NCBI GenBank assembly: GCA_041648305.1 | Contig: JBAZPI010000002.1 | Span: 1 to 64,000 of the forward strand | Reading direction: 5' to 3' | Origin: JABILX01 sp041648305 | GTDB lineage: Bacteria; Patescibacteriota; Gracilibacteria; UBA1369; LOWO2-01-FULL-3 | DNA: 64,000 bases | Part shown: in pieces, positions 16,456-24,617 of the stretch | Layout: every line of letters begins with the position of its first letter | Numbering within the stretch: the first letter of the stretch is position 1 | Notes under the pieces: model-generated | Told to the model about the DNA's origin: nothing | Databases searched by the model: none | Seen by the model: only the letters and a program-made list of their open reading frames with translations | Program-made: the position numbers and the translations under genes

Positions 16456-17241
16456 ATGAACAAGAAAATTAAATTACAAATAGCTTCTGATCTGCATCTT
16501 GAATTTCAGGATAATAAAAAATGGCTTGAGGAGAATCCATTGATTCATGTGGGAGATATTTTATTGCTTGCGGGAGATATTGTTGTTGATAAATACAGAG
16601 AGAAAGCGGAGAAATTTTACAAGGTTGTTGAACGGGATTTTTCTAATGTTATTTCCGTGATGGGCAATCATGAATTTTACCGTGGTGATGTTTCTTATGC
16701 GTATCCGAGTTATTTTAAGCAGGTTACGGAGAAGCATGTTAAATTGAACAATAAAAGCATTGTAATTGATGGCGTAAAATTTATCGTGAGTGTTTTGTGG
16801 AGTTTTGTTCTGCCTCAGTATACGGTTGCGGTTTGGGATACTATGAACGATTATGCATTGATTAGCACAAAAGATGCGTATGGAATAAAAGTTCCTTTAA
16901 TTGTTGAAACTACTAATAAATACCACCAAATTTCTCTTGATTTTATTAAAGAGGAATTGAGCAAACCTTTTGATGGGAAAGTTGTGGTAATGACTCATCA
17001 TCTTCCCAGTTACAGGCTTATTAATCCCAAATGTGCCGGGAATCCTGTGAACTGCGCTTTTGCTACGGATTTGGATGAACTTATAGAGTCGAATCCTCAA
17101 ATAGCGATTTGGGTATGCGGCCATTCGCATGAATTCGCTGATGTAGTCATTGGCTCAACCAGGGTGGTTGCGAATCCTCTTGGGTACGTTTGTGAGAATG
17201 AACATCAGGGGTTTAAGAGGGATTTTTGTGTGGAGGTTTAG
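16456..17241 (+). CDS. Calcineurin-like metallophosphoesterase
   Basis: A 261-residue protein with the metallophosphoesterase metal motifs in order: D-x-H in IASDLHLEF (residues 8-16), GD in LLLAGDIVVD, GNHE in VMGNHEFYRG, and MTHHLP and CGHSHEFAD near the C-terminus. These bind two metals and hydrolyse phosphomonoesters or diesters; the substrate is unknown. The ATG at 16456 is preferred over an in-frame GTG at 16420, since the first beta strand then begins right after the start. Confidence 0.85.
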   Translation: MNKKIKLQIASDLHLEFQDNKKWLEENPLIHVGDILLLAGDIVVDKYREKAEKFYKVVERDFSNVISVMGNHEFYRGDVSYAYPSYFKQVTEKHVKLNNKSIVIDGVKFIVSVLWSFVLPQYTVAVWDTMNDYALISTKDAYGIKVPLIVETTNKYHQISLDFIKEELSKPFDGKVVVMTHHLPSYRLINPKCAGNPVNCAFATDLDELIESNPQIAIWVCGHSHEFADVVIGSTRVVANPLGYVCENEHQGFKRDFCVEV

Positions 17242-17342
17242 AACTTCCCAGGTAGATTATTATATTGATTTACAAGTTTCTTTAGCTCTTTCTACTACTT
17301 CTGTAAACTTTGCCCAGTCTGGAGGGCTAGCCTCCAAGGAAC

Positions 17343-18584
17343 CTAAAGCATATACGCTGGAAAAGCGTTTTTGATTTTTCCTTTCAGTTGCGGATCAATA
17401 TGCGCATAGCTGAAGTGTATGGGAATATCGGGGTAGGTACTTTCAAACCTGCTGACCGAAGGGATGGAACCAGATTTGAGATAGGATTTTGATTCGAGCG
17501 CAATAATGTCCTGATTTCCCCGATTGATGATAAAATCCAGTTCATGCTGTTTTTTGTCGCGCCAAAAATGGATGTCATATCCTTTCTTCATCATTTCCAT
17601 GACGAGTCCGTTTTCAAGCATTGCTCCGGCATCCGGGCGATTTTCCGACTTCCGGAAATCACCAATCGTTGCATTGCGAAGACCCGTATCGAAAAAATAC
17701 ACCTTTGGATTTTTAACAATTTCTGTGCGCTTATTTTTATAAAAAGGCCTGATAAATCTACACACATAGGTTTTTTCTAAAAAGTTGAGAATTTTTTTCA
17801 AAGTCGGGAATGAAAATCCCGAGAGTCTGCCAAGCTCTTCATACTCGATCAAATTTCCCACCTGGAGGGAAAGAGCTTTTAAAAGCATTTGGAGTTTATA
17901 GTCATCAATCAGCCCAAGGACATCCCGTACCTCCCGAAGAAAATAAGTATTATAAATATTCTGAAGCAACTGTTCTTTTCTTTCCAAATTTTCCTCTATA
18001 ACTACTCGGGGGTATCCGCCGAATCGCATGTATTCTTCATGGAGCCCTATTAATTTTTCGTGAACCGGCAAAGCAATTGACGGGGTTGATTTGTTTATTT
18101 TTTCCTGTTTCTTGTATCGTTCTAAAACTTTCAGCATTGGTTGGTCTTTTGCCATAAGCCATTCTTCAAAATCAAAAGGAAAAAGCTCAAAAACAACAAT
18201 CCTGCCCACCAGATATTTCACGGCGCGAATCGTAATCTCGAGAGCCGAAGATCCGGAAATGATGATTTTGATTTTTTCTTTGTCATAAATATATTTCAAA
18301 ATTTTACCGCCGTGCCGCGCATACTGAAATTCGTCAATAAAAAGATACTGATTGCCCTTTACATACGCTGATATAAAATCATCGGGAGCCTGTTCAAAAA
18401 GAGCGAGTGTCTTTTGGTCTTCAAACGAGAGGGATACCGCCCTGGGAAGTTTGGAAATGAGATGCTCTATCATCGTTGTTTTTCCACACTGGCGAGCTCC
18501 CAAAACAGCAATAATTTCCGGCGCGTCTAAAAATTGTCGGATAGATTGTTCAAGTTTTCTCGGTATGTACGTCATTACACCCAT
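17343..18584 (-). CDS. AAA_14/DUF4143 ATPase (first copy)
   Basis: A 413-residue protein of the AAA_14-DUF4143 family. Walker A is GARQCGKTT (about residue 30), Walker B LFIDEFQY, sensor GSSALE, and the C-terminal DUF4143 part carries a FDTGLRNA motif and a nuclease-like HELDFIINRGNQDIIALESKSYL segment, resembling a PD-(D/E)XK-type core (ELDFII...ALESK). Function is poorly known; such genes are common in Patescibacteria and archaea as accessory genes. Start may be Met 4 (18575). A second homologue lies at 32523-33662. Confidence 0.85.
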   Translation of the reverse strand: MGVMTYIPRKLEQSIRQFLDAPEIIAVLGARQCGKTTMIEHLISKLPRAVSLSFEDQKTLALFEQAPDDFISAYVKGNQYLFIDEFQYARHGGKILKYIYDKEKIKIIISGSSALEITIRAVKYLVGRIVVFELFPFDFEEWLMAKDQPMLKVLERYKKQEKINKSTPSIALPVHEKLIGLHEEYMRFGGYPRVVIEENLERKEQLLQNIYNTYFLREVRDVLGLIDDYKLQMLLKALSLQVGNLIEYEELGRLSGFSFPTLKKILNFLEKTYVCRFIRPFYKNKRTEIVKNPKVYFFDTGLRNATIGDFRKSENRPDAGAMLENGLVMEMMKKGYDIHFWRDKKQHELDFIINRGNQDIIALESKSYLKSGSIPSVSRFESTYPDIPIHFSYAHIDPQLKGKIKNAFPAYML

Positions 18585-18678
18585 GAGTACTAAAGTTAAA
18601 AGCTAGTTTAATTCTAGCACCAAAGGCATATTTATTCAATACTCTCAAAACAAATAGATTTGACGTACTGTTTGGTAA

Positions 18679-19773
18679 TTAGCTGGTTTTACGCATAAGC
18701 TTATCAAACTTTCGTTCTAATTCGGCGCGTCTTTCGGGTGTAACAAATGCTGCGGCAATGCCATTGTGAGTTATTTGAACAAGATCATCTGGAATTAAAC
18801 GTAAAATCTTTCCGTGATTTACCGCTATATCTCTTACACTTGAGGTGCCAAACATTAAAGGATCATCAGTATCAAGAGTTACAGGTAGCTTCGCATCTAG
18901 AAATTCCCTTAGCGGATGTTTATCAAGTGGCATATAACCCATCATATCGTTACTAACCGGGCAAGTTTCTATACATACGCCCTTATCTCGCATGTAAGCC
19001 CATAATTTTGGATCAGCAGTTAGAGATAGCCCATGACTAATTCTTTGCGCCCCGAGCTTATCTATCGCATCTCTTATGAAAGAAGGAGGTGCTTCCGGGA
19101 AATTGGGTGGGTGGGACTGCTCCCCCGCATGTATTGTTATCGGTATTCCCGCTTCGCGTAGTGGTTTTACGAGATTTTCAAACATAGCTGGAGGGAATTT
19201 TCCTTCAGGAGCTCCGGCAATGTCAAATCCCATGGGGTAGGTGGCGGTGTGCGTTGCTAATATGGCTTTCACTACGCTATCTCCATATTTATCCACTTTA
19301 TTTCTACTAACGCATGCAATGTATGCTCCGCTTGCACCATTTTCTCCATAAGCTTGTCTGATTCCACTACGAATTGCTGCCATCACCTCCTCAAATGTTG
19401 CCGGTTCTCTTAAATTTTCTTGATATGTATAAGGCGAACCGCGAAGTTCGGTGTGAATACTCCCTTGTTGTGCTTGATGTAAAATTTGTTGGCACGCGGC
19501 ATACTGCAAATCCTCTAATGAACACATCGTGGCTACAGGAAGTCCCAATGAGTCCAGAAATTTAGAAAATCCATCCGGGCTCTTAAATCCAGCTAAAATT
19601 CCCCGATAATATGCTCGTATTGAATCGGGATCTTGGGGATCTACGCCTTCAATCGGTTCTTTGCTGTTTCGTGTTAATGCATGAGTCACATTATTTTTTT
19701 GCGCCAAAGTGGCCATGGTCTCCGGGCTCATTCCGGCTTCAAGATGACGGTGTAATTCAATATTACTTGACAG
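18679..19773 (-). CDS. Adenosine deaminase-like hydrolase with a non-ATG start
   Basis: An amidohydrolase of the adenosine/adenine deaminase family. It has the N-terminal metal site ELHRHLEAGMSPET, ITIHAGE, RISHGLSL, ETCPVSN, HPLREF and LDTDDPLMFGTS, which together bind zinc and the purine. The first ATG (19731) lies after the ELHRHLE motif, while the frame is open only back to a TAG at 19780-19782. Translation must therefore start at a rare codon in between: CTG 19773 or ATT 19761. Coordinates use the CTG. It would deaminate adenosine or adenine for purine salvage. Divergent from the gene at 19835. Confidence 0.8.
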   Translation of the reverse strand: MSSNIELHRHLEAGMSPETMATLAQKNNVTHALTRNSKEPIEGVDPQDPDSIRAYYRGILAGFKSPDGFSKFLDSLGLPVATMCSLEDLQYAACQQILHQAQQGSIHTELRGSPYTYQENLREPATFEEVMAAIRSGIRQAYGENGASGAYIACVSRNKVDKYGDSVVKAILATHTATYPMGFDIAGAPEGKFPPAMFENLVKPLREAGIPITIHAGEQSHPPNFPEAPPSFIRDAIDKLGAQRISHGLSLTADPKLWAYMRDKGVCIETCPVSNDMMGYMPLDKHPLREFLDAKLPVTLDTDDPLMFGTSSVRDIAVNHGKILRLIPDDLVQITHNGIAAAFVTPERRAELERKFDKLMRKTS

Positions 19774-19834
19774 ATATGCCTATTTCACGTACAGTTCGGT
19801 TGATTGAGTCAATTACTTATTAACACAATATTAT

Positions 19835-20422
19835 ATGGGTGAAGAAGCAATAGGCAGTGGGCCAAAAGGACCAGAAATTATTCCACTACATGCAACGGCT
19901 ATAACAGTACAAGTGAATAGTGGAGATATGGGTCAAGTCGCATATTTTTTGAGTTGTTTGGGAGGTGGCTATAATATAGAACGTGGAGAAGGTGGAAAAG
20001 TGAAATATACGTTTACGCGTGATCCCGGGGTTCCAGGATTACACAGGGATGTGATGAGAGGTTTTTTGAGCTATCTTGATAGTAAACGTGCTGTTGGTTG
20101 TGGTTTTGACGTAGCGTTTGAAGAAGCTGAACAACCAATGAACGGATTGGCGGAAAGATTGGATACTGCAACTAAAACCCACGATGCTGCGATAGCAGTG
20201 GCAGAAGCAGATTATGCCCGAGAGAGAAGTGCGGTTAAGGATGCATTACAAGCATTAGTTGGAAAACATATAAGTGCTGCTCAATTCAGTGGTCGTATTA
20301 CGGGGGTAGGTCAGGTTACGCGTTACGGAGCGCCAGGGAAGCCGGTTGCTGTTCAGCTTTATGTTGATAATCGAGAAAAGTGGCTTGAGCTCTCAGATCT
20401 TGCAGGGATTAAGATTTCGTAA
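19835..20422 (+). CDS. Hypothetical protein, 195 residues
   Basis: No family recognised. The N-terminal half is beta-rich (TAITVQVNSGDMGQVAYFLSCL; KVKYTFTRDPGVPG). Residues 100-135 form an Ala/Glu-rich helix that may be a coiled coil (LAERLDTATKTHDAAIAVAEADYARERSAV), and the C-terminus is again mixed. There is no signal peptide. It is divergent from the deaminase gene; a TTGAGT (19804-19809) and AT-rich box abut the ATG. It lies at the left border of the AT-rich island. Confidence 0.65.
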   Translation: MGEEAIGSGPKGPEIIPLHATAITVQVNSGDMGQVAYFLSCLGGGYNIERGEGGKVKYTFTRDPGVPGLHRDVMRGFLSYLDSKRAVGCGFDVAFEEAEQPMNGLAERLDTATKTHDAAIAVAEADYARERSAVKDALQALVGKHISAAQFSGRITGVGQVTRYGAPGKPVAVQLYVDNREKWLELSDLAGIKIS

Positions 20423-20472
20423 GCAGAGGGAGGTGTAGTGGGTTTTTTAGCTTAAATAAAAGCGGCCGGTTC

Positions 20473-20541
20473 TTGGAGCTGCATATGGAACGAAGTGCGG
20501 AATGGGGTATGTGCATACCCCACTTCCTGACTTACTATATA
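20473..20541 (+). repeat. Dispersed hairpin repeat, copy R1
   Basis: A 69-base element: a left part shared with R2 at 33786 (TTGGAGCTGCNTATGGAACG and GAAGTGCGGA), a perfect hairpin TGGGGTATG-TG-CATACCCCA, and a right tail CTGACTTACTATATA. Compared with R2 the hairpin loop is deleted to two bases. It marks the left edge of the defence island. Confidence 0.75.
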
Positions 20542-20542
20542 T

Positions 20543-20571
20543 TTTGGTTGTTAGTGGAGTTAGCATATAAT
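20543..20571 (+). promoter_or_regulatory. Promoter giving a leaderless mRNA
   Basis: TTTGGT (20543-20548), a 17-base spacer and a consensus TATAAT (20566-20571), followed by 6 bases (TAAATT) and the ATG at 20578. Confidence 0.6.
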
Positions 20572-20577
20572 TAAATT

Positions 20578-21063
20578 ATGATAACTATCAAAATTAATCA
20601 AAATCTAAACCTAAACCAAAAGAAAGCATTAGAATGTATGCGAAAAATTGCGAAAGCAAGAGACGAACTACCCTATATGCGCCCTTTAAAAACTGGTGAA
20701 CCTGGTAAAAAAATATTTGCTGAATATATAGAAGGTTTCATTTGTGATGCACTGAATTTAGAACGTGCAAAAGAGATTAATCAAAAAGATTACGATGCAA
20801 TTGTCCCTAAAACAAGAAAAAAGATTCAAATAAAAGATACATCATTTTCTGCCCCATCTTTCGGTAAAATAATCAAATTTCATTATCTCATTACGGTGAA
20901 ACTTAATAAAAAAGATTTCTCTATTAATCAAATTGCAGTTTTCCCCAAAGAAGTTATTGAAAAGAGCATAGGAAATAAAAGAGACTTTAGGTTCCATAAA
21001 AAGAAACATAGCAAATTTATCGTTTACGAAAATAATAGATGGTTAAAAAAAGAAATTTCATAA
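20578..21063 (+). CDS. Putative PD-(D/E)XK endonuclease-like protein
   Basis: A 161-residue, Lys-rich, AT-rich gene. The core EYIEGFICDALNL...KDYDAIVPKTRKKIQIKDT fits the restriction-endonuclease-like pattern: a Glu helix, a YDAI strand with the metal Asp, then QIK in place of the usual E-x-K. It resembles small DUF6998-like proteins of this fold, though the family is uncertain. The following strand FHYLITVKLNKKDFSINQIAVFP suits the same fold. It may be a solitary restriction-type nuclease. It is the only plus-strand gene of the island, at its left edge. Confidence 0.5.
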   Translation: MITIKINQNLNLNQKKALECMRKIAKARDELPYMRPLKTGEPGKKIFAEYIEGFICDALNLERAKEINQKDYDAIVPKTRKKIQIKDTSFSAPSFGKIIKFHYLITVKLNKKDFSINQIAVFPKEVIEKSIGNKRDFRFHKKKHSKFIVYENNRWLKKEIS

Positions 21064-21188
21064 TGGATTCCGCTACCAAAAATTACATCACTTAAAATGG
21101 CATAAAATTTTTAACCCATTAAACAAGAAAAAGATATAGATTCTCCGTCGTAATTTATATTGAGTATAAAATAATTCATCTGAATTTA

Positions 21189-21938
21189 TTAAATACTCTT
21201 CACAGCTTCCACATACTTACAGTAATCACAATCCCCTCCAGACTTAGGAATCTTCTCACTTTTCAAACATTTATATAAATCCTTAATCGTTCCTTCTATC
21301 CAACTATCGTCACCTTTATATGGAAGTAACTTAATATCAAATTCTAGCTTGCTATCAAACATGTCTTTATCTGAAATGCCGTTACAATACACAAAGAATC
21401 CAGTATCAGCGACCTTAAATCCGTTCTTCCTGAAAAGCCATTGATAGATCTCCATTTGGCGTTTGTAGCTGTCCTGCCAGTCCGCGTCGATGGTGACTTC
21501 GTCTTCTTTTGAAGTGGCTTTGTAATCAACAATAATCAGCTCGCCTTTTGGTGTTACCCAAACGTCATCAACTCCGCCTGTGAGGAGGAGATTCGTGCCC
21601 GGGAAGTTGTACGTGATGCCTCTGTGTAAGGAATCCCGCCATTCGTCGATTTTGTCGTGAGCTAGAGGGACTGCGTTTATTTTGTACGCTTTCATTAGAG
21701 GGTGGGTAGTCTTTTTCGCTCTGTGAATGTCAAATTCCTTTTTTAGGAGCTTGTCTACGGCTACGTTGAGGCTGAAGGGGTAGCCGGGAGGTTGGGCGAT
21801 GCCGAGTTTGCGGTCGAGGTAGAAACATCTCTGGCATTTGATAAAAAGGTCGATTTTTGAACGGGAGATGCGGAAAGGCTCTTTGCTCTTTGGGTCGTAG
21901 AGGTTGCGAGTGCGATGGGGGTTGTAGTATTGGGACAT
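21189..21938 (-). CDS. Cas4/RecB-like PD-(D/E)XK nuclease
   Basis: A 249-residue nuclease of the PD-(D/E)XK superfamily. The active-site strand pair is GGVDDVWVTPKGELIIVDYKAT (Asp, then D-Y-K, near residues 117-138), followed by the QMEIYQWLF helix typical of the RecB/Cas4 group. Cysteines CQRC near residue 37 and CDYC near 240 could hold a Cas4-type iron-sulfur cluster. No cas gene is nearby, so it is a stand-alone repair or defence nuclease. Its first 29 codons are duplicated as a fragment at 23109-23207. Confidence 0.8.
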   Translation of the reverse strand: MSQYYNPHRTRNLYDPKSKEPFRISRSKIDLFIKCQRCFYLDRKLGIAQPPGYPFSLNVAVDKLLKKEFDIHRAKKTTHPLMKAYKINAVPLAHDKIDEWRDSLHRGITYNFPGTNLLLTGGVDDVWVTPKGELIIVDYKATSKEDEVTIDADWQDSYKRQMEIYQWLFRKNGFKVADTGFFVYCNGISDKDMFDSKLEFDIKLLPYKGDDSWIEGTIKDLYKCLKSEKIPKSGGDCDYCKYVEAVKSI

Positions 21939-21942
21939 GGGG
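21862..21942. repeat. 81-bp perfect direct repeat, copy 1
   Basis: It covers the start of the Cas4-like nuclease gene. The identical 81 bases recur at 23131-23211 in the same orientation, with rhuM and its promoter between the two copies. Confidence 0.95.
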
Positions 21943-21943
21943 G

Positions 21944-22981
21944 TTAATTTTTATTGGATTGTTTTAAAAATTTCTTTGCTTCTCTATCAAAGTCGGATTC
22001 AAAAAGTCTGTCATGGACAATACAATATTTTCCGAATTCTGTTTCGGCAAAAACTTTGGCTACTTCAGCAGAAACCTTACCCGGATTAGCCAACACATCA
22101 CGTTCATTAAATTGCAAAAAGGTATCAAGTTTTTTTACCCAATCTTTCATATACATGACTTTACCGCTTTCTGCTTGAATTTCCGCATAATCAAGATACA
22201 TAGATACAATTCTATTAAGCTGATCCAGTTCTTTTTCATCCAGATAATTTTTGGCGATACTGACGTCCATCTTTCTTATTGGTCCCTCGGGAGCATTTTT
22301 CCAGGTCATAAGTCCCATGTTGTGTTTTTGGCTATCCGCTCTCGAGTGGATAATTTCAGCGGCAGTTTGTTTACTGATAGCCCAATGGAGTTTATTTTGA
22401 ACCGTGGCAAAGAATTTTTTTGTTATATCGCTTGCAGTGTCATAATCGGCACTGCACTGTGAATAAATATCAGTGATTTTTTGATAGAATCTCCTCTCGC
22501 TTGATCGAATGTCTCTAATTCTTTCCAACTGCTCCTCGAAATAGTCCTTTCCAAAAATGTTGGTTGGATTTTTGAGCCGCTCGTCATCCATGGTAAATCC
22601 CTTGATAATGTACTCTTTTAATCTTTCAGTAGCCCAAATACGAAAATGTGTTGCCTGCGAGGAATTCACGCGGTATCCAATGGAAATAATGGCGTCAAGA
22701 TTATAAAATTTTGTTTTATATTTTTTCCCGTCTTCCGCAGTTAGTTCCAAAATGGAACTAACTGAATTTTCCACCAGTTCTCCGCTTTCAAAAATACTTT
22801 TCAGATGCTTTGTGACAGCAGGTCTTTGTACTCCGAAAAGTTCTGCAATTTTCGCCTGTGTAAGCCAAATATTTTCATCCTTCAAAAAAATCTCCACTCT
22901 TACTTTCCCATTTGGGGTGGTATAAAGTAAAAATTCCGTGAAACTATTGTTCGGAACGATTTGTTTGTTCTTTTTTTTCAT
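21944..22981 (-). CDS. rhuM: RhuM-family protein
   Basis: A 345-residue protein of the virulence RhuM family. It has an N-terminal winged-helix-like DNA-binding part (LTQAKIAELFGVQRPAVTKHLKSIF), the family signature FYNLDAIISIGYRVNS...FRIWATERLKEYIIKGF, and a helical Fic/DOC-associated C-terminal region (HNMGLMTWKNAPEGPIRKMDVSIAKNYLDEKEL). It is common on genomic islands; the function is unproven, possibly toxin-antitoxin or phage-regulator related. Its promoter holds the shared island operator. It lies between two 81-bp direct repeats and ends 5 bases before the Cas4-like gene. Confidence 0.88.
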   Translation of the reverse strand: MKKKNKQIVPNNSFTEFLLYTTPNGKVRVEIFLKDENIWLTQAKIAELFGVQRPAVTKHLKSIFESGELVENSVSSILELTAEDGKKYKTKFYNLDAIISIGYRVNSSQATHFRIWATERLKEYIIKGFTMDDERLKNPTNIFGKDYFEEQLERIRDIRSSERRFYQKITDIYSQCSADYDTASDITKKFFATVQNKLHWAISKQTAAEIIHSRADSQKHNMGLMTWKNAPEGPIRKMDVSIAKNYLDEKELDQLNRIVSMYLDYAEIQAESGKVMYMKDWVKKLDTFLQFNERDVLANPGKVSAEVAKVFAETEFGKYCIVHDRLFESDFDREAKKFLKQSNKN

Positions 22982-23007
22982 AATACCGAAGTTATTTCTG
23001 CACCTGT

Positions 23008-23036
23008 ATTGTAGGTGAGTGGACGCTCACCGTCAA
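23008..23036 (-). promoter_or_regulatory. rhuM promoter with spacer-filling operator
   Basis: On the minus strand: TTGACG (23036-23031), a 17-base spacer and TACAAT (23013-23008). The inverted repeat GGTGAG-CGTCCA-CTCACC fills the spacer and touches both boxes, so a bound protein would block RNA polymerase. The same layout occurs at 23484-23512 and 24371-24399. Confidence 0.8.
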
Positions 23037-23108
23037 GAGGAAATTATTTCTTGGTCGTTTAGGATTTACTGCGTATTCGTAGTAGATCCCAAACGGTGGG
23101 AGCGATTG

Positions 23109-23207
23109 TTAATGAAATCCGATTTTGGAGCGGGAGATGCGGAAAGGCTCTTTGCTCTTTGGGTCGTAGAGGTTGCGAGTGCGATGGGGGTTGTAGTATT
23201 GGGACAT
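23109..23207 (-). pseudogene. Truncated duplicate of the Cas4-like nuclease N-terminus
   Basis: From the ATG at 23207 the frame repeats the first 29 residues of the nuclease at 21938 (MSQYYNPHRTRNLYDPK... through RSKI) and then runs into GFH and a stop. The remaining 220 residues are absent. It is a by-product of the 81-bp duplication. Confidence 0.85.
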
Positions 23208-23211
23208 GGGG
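23131..23211. repeat. 81-bp perfect direct repeat, copy 2
   Basis: Identical to 21862-21942 over all 81 bases; the flanks diverge on both sides. Perfect identity suggests a recent duplication or an exchange associated with rhuM. Confidence 0.95.
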
Positions 23212-23217
23212 AGTGGG

Positions 23218-23457
23218 TTAGTTTTTGTTGAGAGCTTCCAATTTCAACTGTCCGATTTTTTCGGACACTTCACTGTACCCCTCACTAATAAGCTTTTTCT
23301 TTAAATCATTCCAATATTTTCTTGAGCGATCACTGTCGGTCAAAGTTTCTATAACATCAATTACAGAAAACCACCATTCGTTTTGAAACAGTGTTCTTCG
23401 TATTTTTTTACCCTGGAATAAGGCGATTTTCGTAGAATTTGTTTGAGCATTTTTCAT
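23218..23457 (-). pseudogene. BRO-N/antirepressor family fragment
   Basis: From the ATG at 23457 the 79 residues match the start of BRO-type phage antirepressors: KIRRTLFQNEWWFSVIDVIE, then TDSDRSRKYWNDLKKKL and SEKIGQLKLEAL. The family normally continues for about 100 residues or more after this point (a DxxGLxRIIQSIPSPKAEPFK-like segment), but here it stops at NKN. It is thus a truncated gene or, less likely, a minimal DNA-binding form. It retains a promoter with the shared operator, so the fragment may still be expressed. Confidence 0.75.
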
Positions 23458-23483
23458 AATACTGAAATTATTTCCGTGTCTGC

Positions 23484-23512
23484 ATTGTAGGTGAGTGAGC
23501 GCTCTTGGGCAA
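23484..23512 (-). promoter_or_regulatory. BRO-gene promoter with related operator
   Basis: On the minus strand: TTGCCC (23512-23507), a 17-base spacer and TACAAT (23489-23484). The spacer keeps the GGTGAG half next to the -10 box, but the other half is degenerate (AAGAGC). The leader sequence (AATACTGAAATTATTTCCG) also resembles that of rhuM. Confidence 0.7.
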
Positions 23513-23536
23513 GGGGTGGGGGTCATTTGCCGATAC

Positions 23537-24364
23537 CTAACCTTCCAGTTTTTTGATACTTGGACTTCCCGTGAGAGATCTCATTTGGATAATCGCTATT
23601 TGATTGAGTTTTTCCAATCTGTTGTTTTGAGGCAATTTTTGCCGTATAAATTCGGCGTTTAAACTTTCCAGCCCGGCCAAACAGACCAGCTGTGTTACAT
23701 TCGCATAATCGCGAAGATTGCCTTTTTTATTTGAATTTTGTTCCCGCCACTCCTTAGCGGTCATCCCGAATAAAGCCACATTCAATACGTCCGCCTCATC
23801 AGCGTAAATAAAATCTATTTGCCTTTTTGAGATGTTTTTAGGGATCAGGTTCTCTTTCACCGCATCTGTGTGGACTTTGTAATTTACTCTCGCCAACAAA
23901 CGTTTTGTGTCCCACCCGAGTGACTTTCTTTCATTTTCTTCCTGTTTTAATCTTTGGAATTCCTTGATGAGATAGAGCTTGAATTCTGCCGAGATCCAGG
24001 AAGCGAATTCAAAGGCTATGTCTTTGTGAGCAAAGGTGCCGCCGCCATAGCGACCGGCCTTGGAAATGATCCCTATAGCATTTACTCCTTCAATCCATCG
24101 TTTAGGTGTCATCACAAAAGCATTGAATCCCGCCTGAGATTTAAACCCGTCGAATTCGACGGGTTTAAAATTCGGATTATTGATTTTTTCCCAAAGCCCC
24201 AGAAATTCAAGAGTATTTTTATTTCTCAACCAATTTTTTATGACATCGTCTGATCTTTCAGCGTCTTTGTAGTGGGCTATATCAGTCAATGATATAAAAT
24301 CCTCATCTTTCCGCTGGAAAATTATTATTTCGGTGCCTTTGACGTTTATTTTCTGGTTGGTCAT
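23537..24364 (-). CDS. KilA-N domain DNA-binding protein
   Basis: A 275-residue protein with a KilA-N domain: FISLTDIAHYKD...SDDVIKNWLRNKNTLEFLGLWE, PNFKPVEFDGF, MTPKRWIEGVNAIGIISKAGRYGG and AFEFASWISAEFKLYLIKEFQ. KilA-N proteins are phage or island DNA-binding regulators. The C-terminal half is helical (KRQIDFIYADEADVLNVALFG...). The ATG at 24364 is preferred to a TTG at 24385, which lies inside the promoter. A -10 box ends 6 bases before this ATG, so the mRNA should be leaderless. It may be the repressor acting on the shared operators. Confidence 0.85.
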   Translation of the reverse strand: MTNQKINVKGTEIIIFQRKDEDFISLTDIAHYKDAERSDDVIKNWLRNKNTLEFLGLWEKINNPNFKPVEFDGFKSQAGFNAFVMTPKRWIEGVNAIGIISKAGRYGGGTFAHKDIAFEFASWISAEFKLYLIKEFQRLKQEENERKSLGWDTKRLLARVNYKVHTDAVKENLIPKNISKRQIDFIYADEADVLNVALFGMTAKEWREQNSNKKGNLRDYANVTQLVCLAGLESLNAEFIRQKLPQNNRLEKLNQIAIIQMRSLTGSPSIKKLEG

Positions 24365-24370
24365 GATTGA

Positions 24371-24399
24371 AGCATAGGTGAGCAAGCACTCACCGTCAA
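24371..24399 (-). promoter_or_regulatory. KilA-N gene promoter with spacer-filling operator
   Basis: On the minus strand: TTGACG (24399-24394), a 17-base spacer with GGTGAG-TGCTTG-CTCACC, and TATGCT (24376-24371). Both arms of the inverted repeat are identical to those of the rhuM promoter. Confidence 0.8.
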
Positions 24400-24482
24400 T
24401 GCTGTTTTGAAGGATTTTGTTGCGGGAGGGAGGGAATTATTTCTTAGTCGTTATGCTTTCGATTTCGGATTTGAATTATTTT

Positions 24483-24590
24483 TTATCGGGAAGGTTCGTG
24501 TAATATTTGGATTCTTGCGTCATCGGCTGATGCTTGTTCCCATAGGGCCATGATTTCTGCTTCGGTTAATTTTGGGTTAGGAGTTTTTTA
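24483..24590 (-). pseudogene. Possible gene remnant after the Panacea gene
   Basis: In the 230-base gap before the XRE-Panacea gene, an open minus-strand frame reads PNPKLTEAEIMALWEQASADD ... ending in ILHEPSR and a stop at 24483-24485. An ATG at 24551 would give only 22 residues. It looks like the tail of a lost protein, perhaps a former toxin partner of the adjacent antitoxin-like gene. The rest of the gap shows nothing clear. Confidence 0.3.
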
Positions 24591-24617
24591 AAATCTTTCC
24601 GGAAGGCTGGCGTTTCT

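Noticed and set aside
17257..17342. Short minus-strand frame ending PPDWAKFTEVVERAKETCKSI, a possible gene remnant
   Set aside because: It has no start of its own and overlaps the end of the DUF4143 gene in another frame; too little to claim.
24145..24168. A second 24-bp palindrome centred on GTCGAATTCGAC, like that at 16388-16411, suggesting a mobile palindromic element
   Set aside because: It lies inside the KilA-N gene and codes FKPVEFDGF, a conserved motif of the family, so the palindrome follows from protein sequence.
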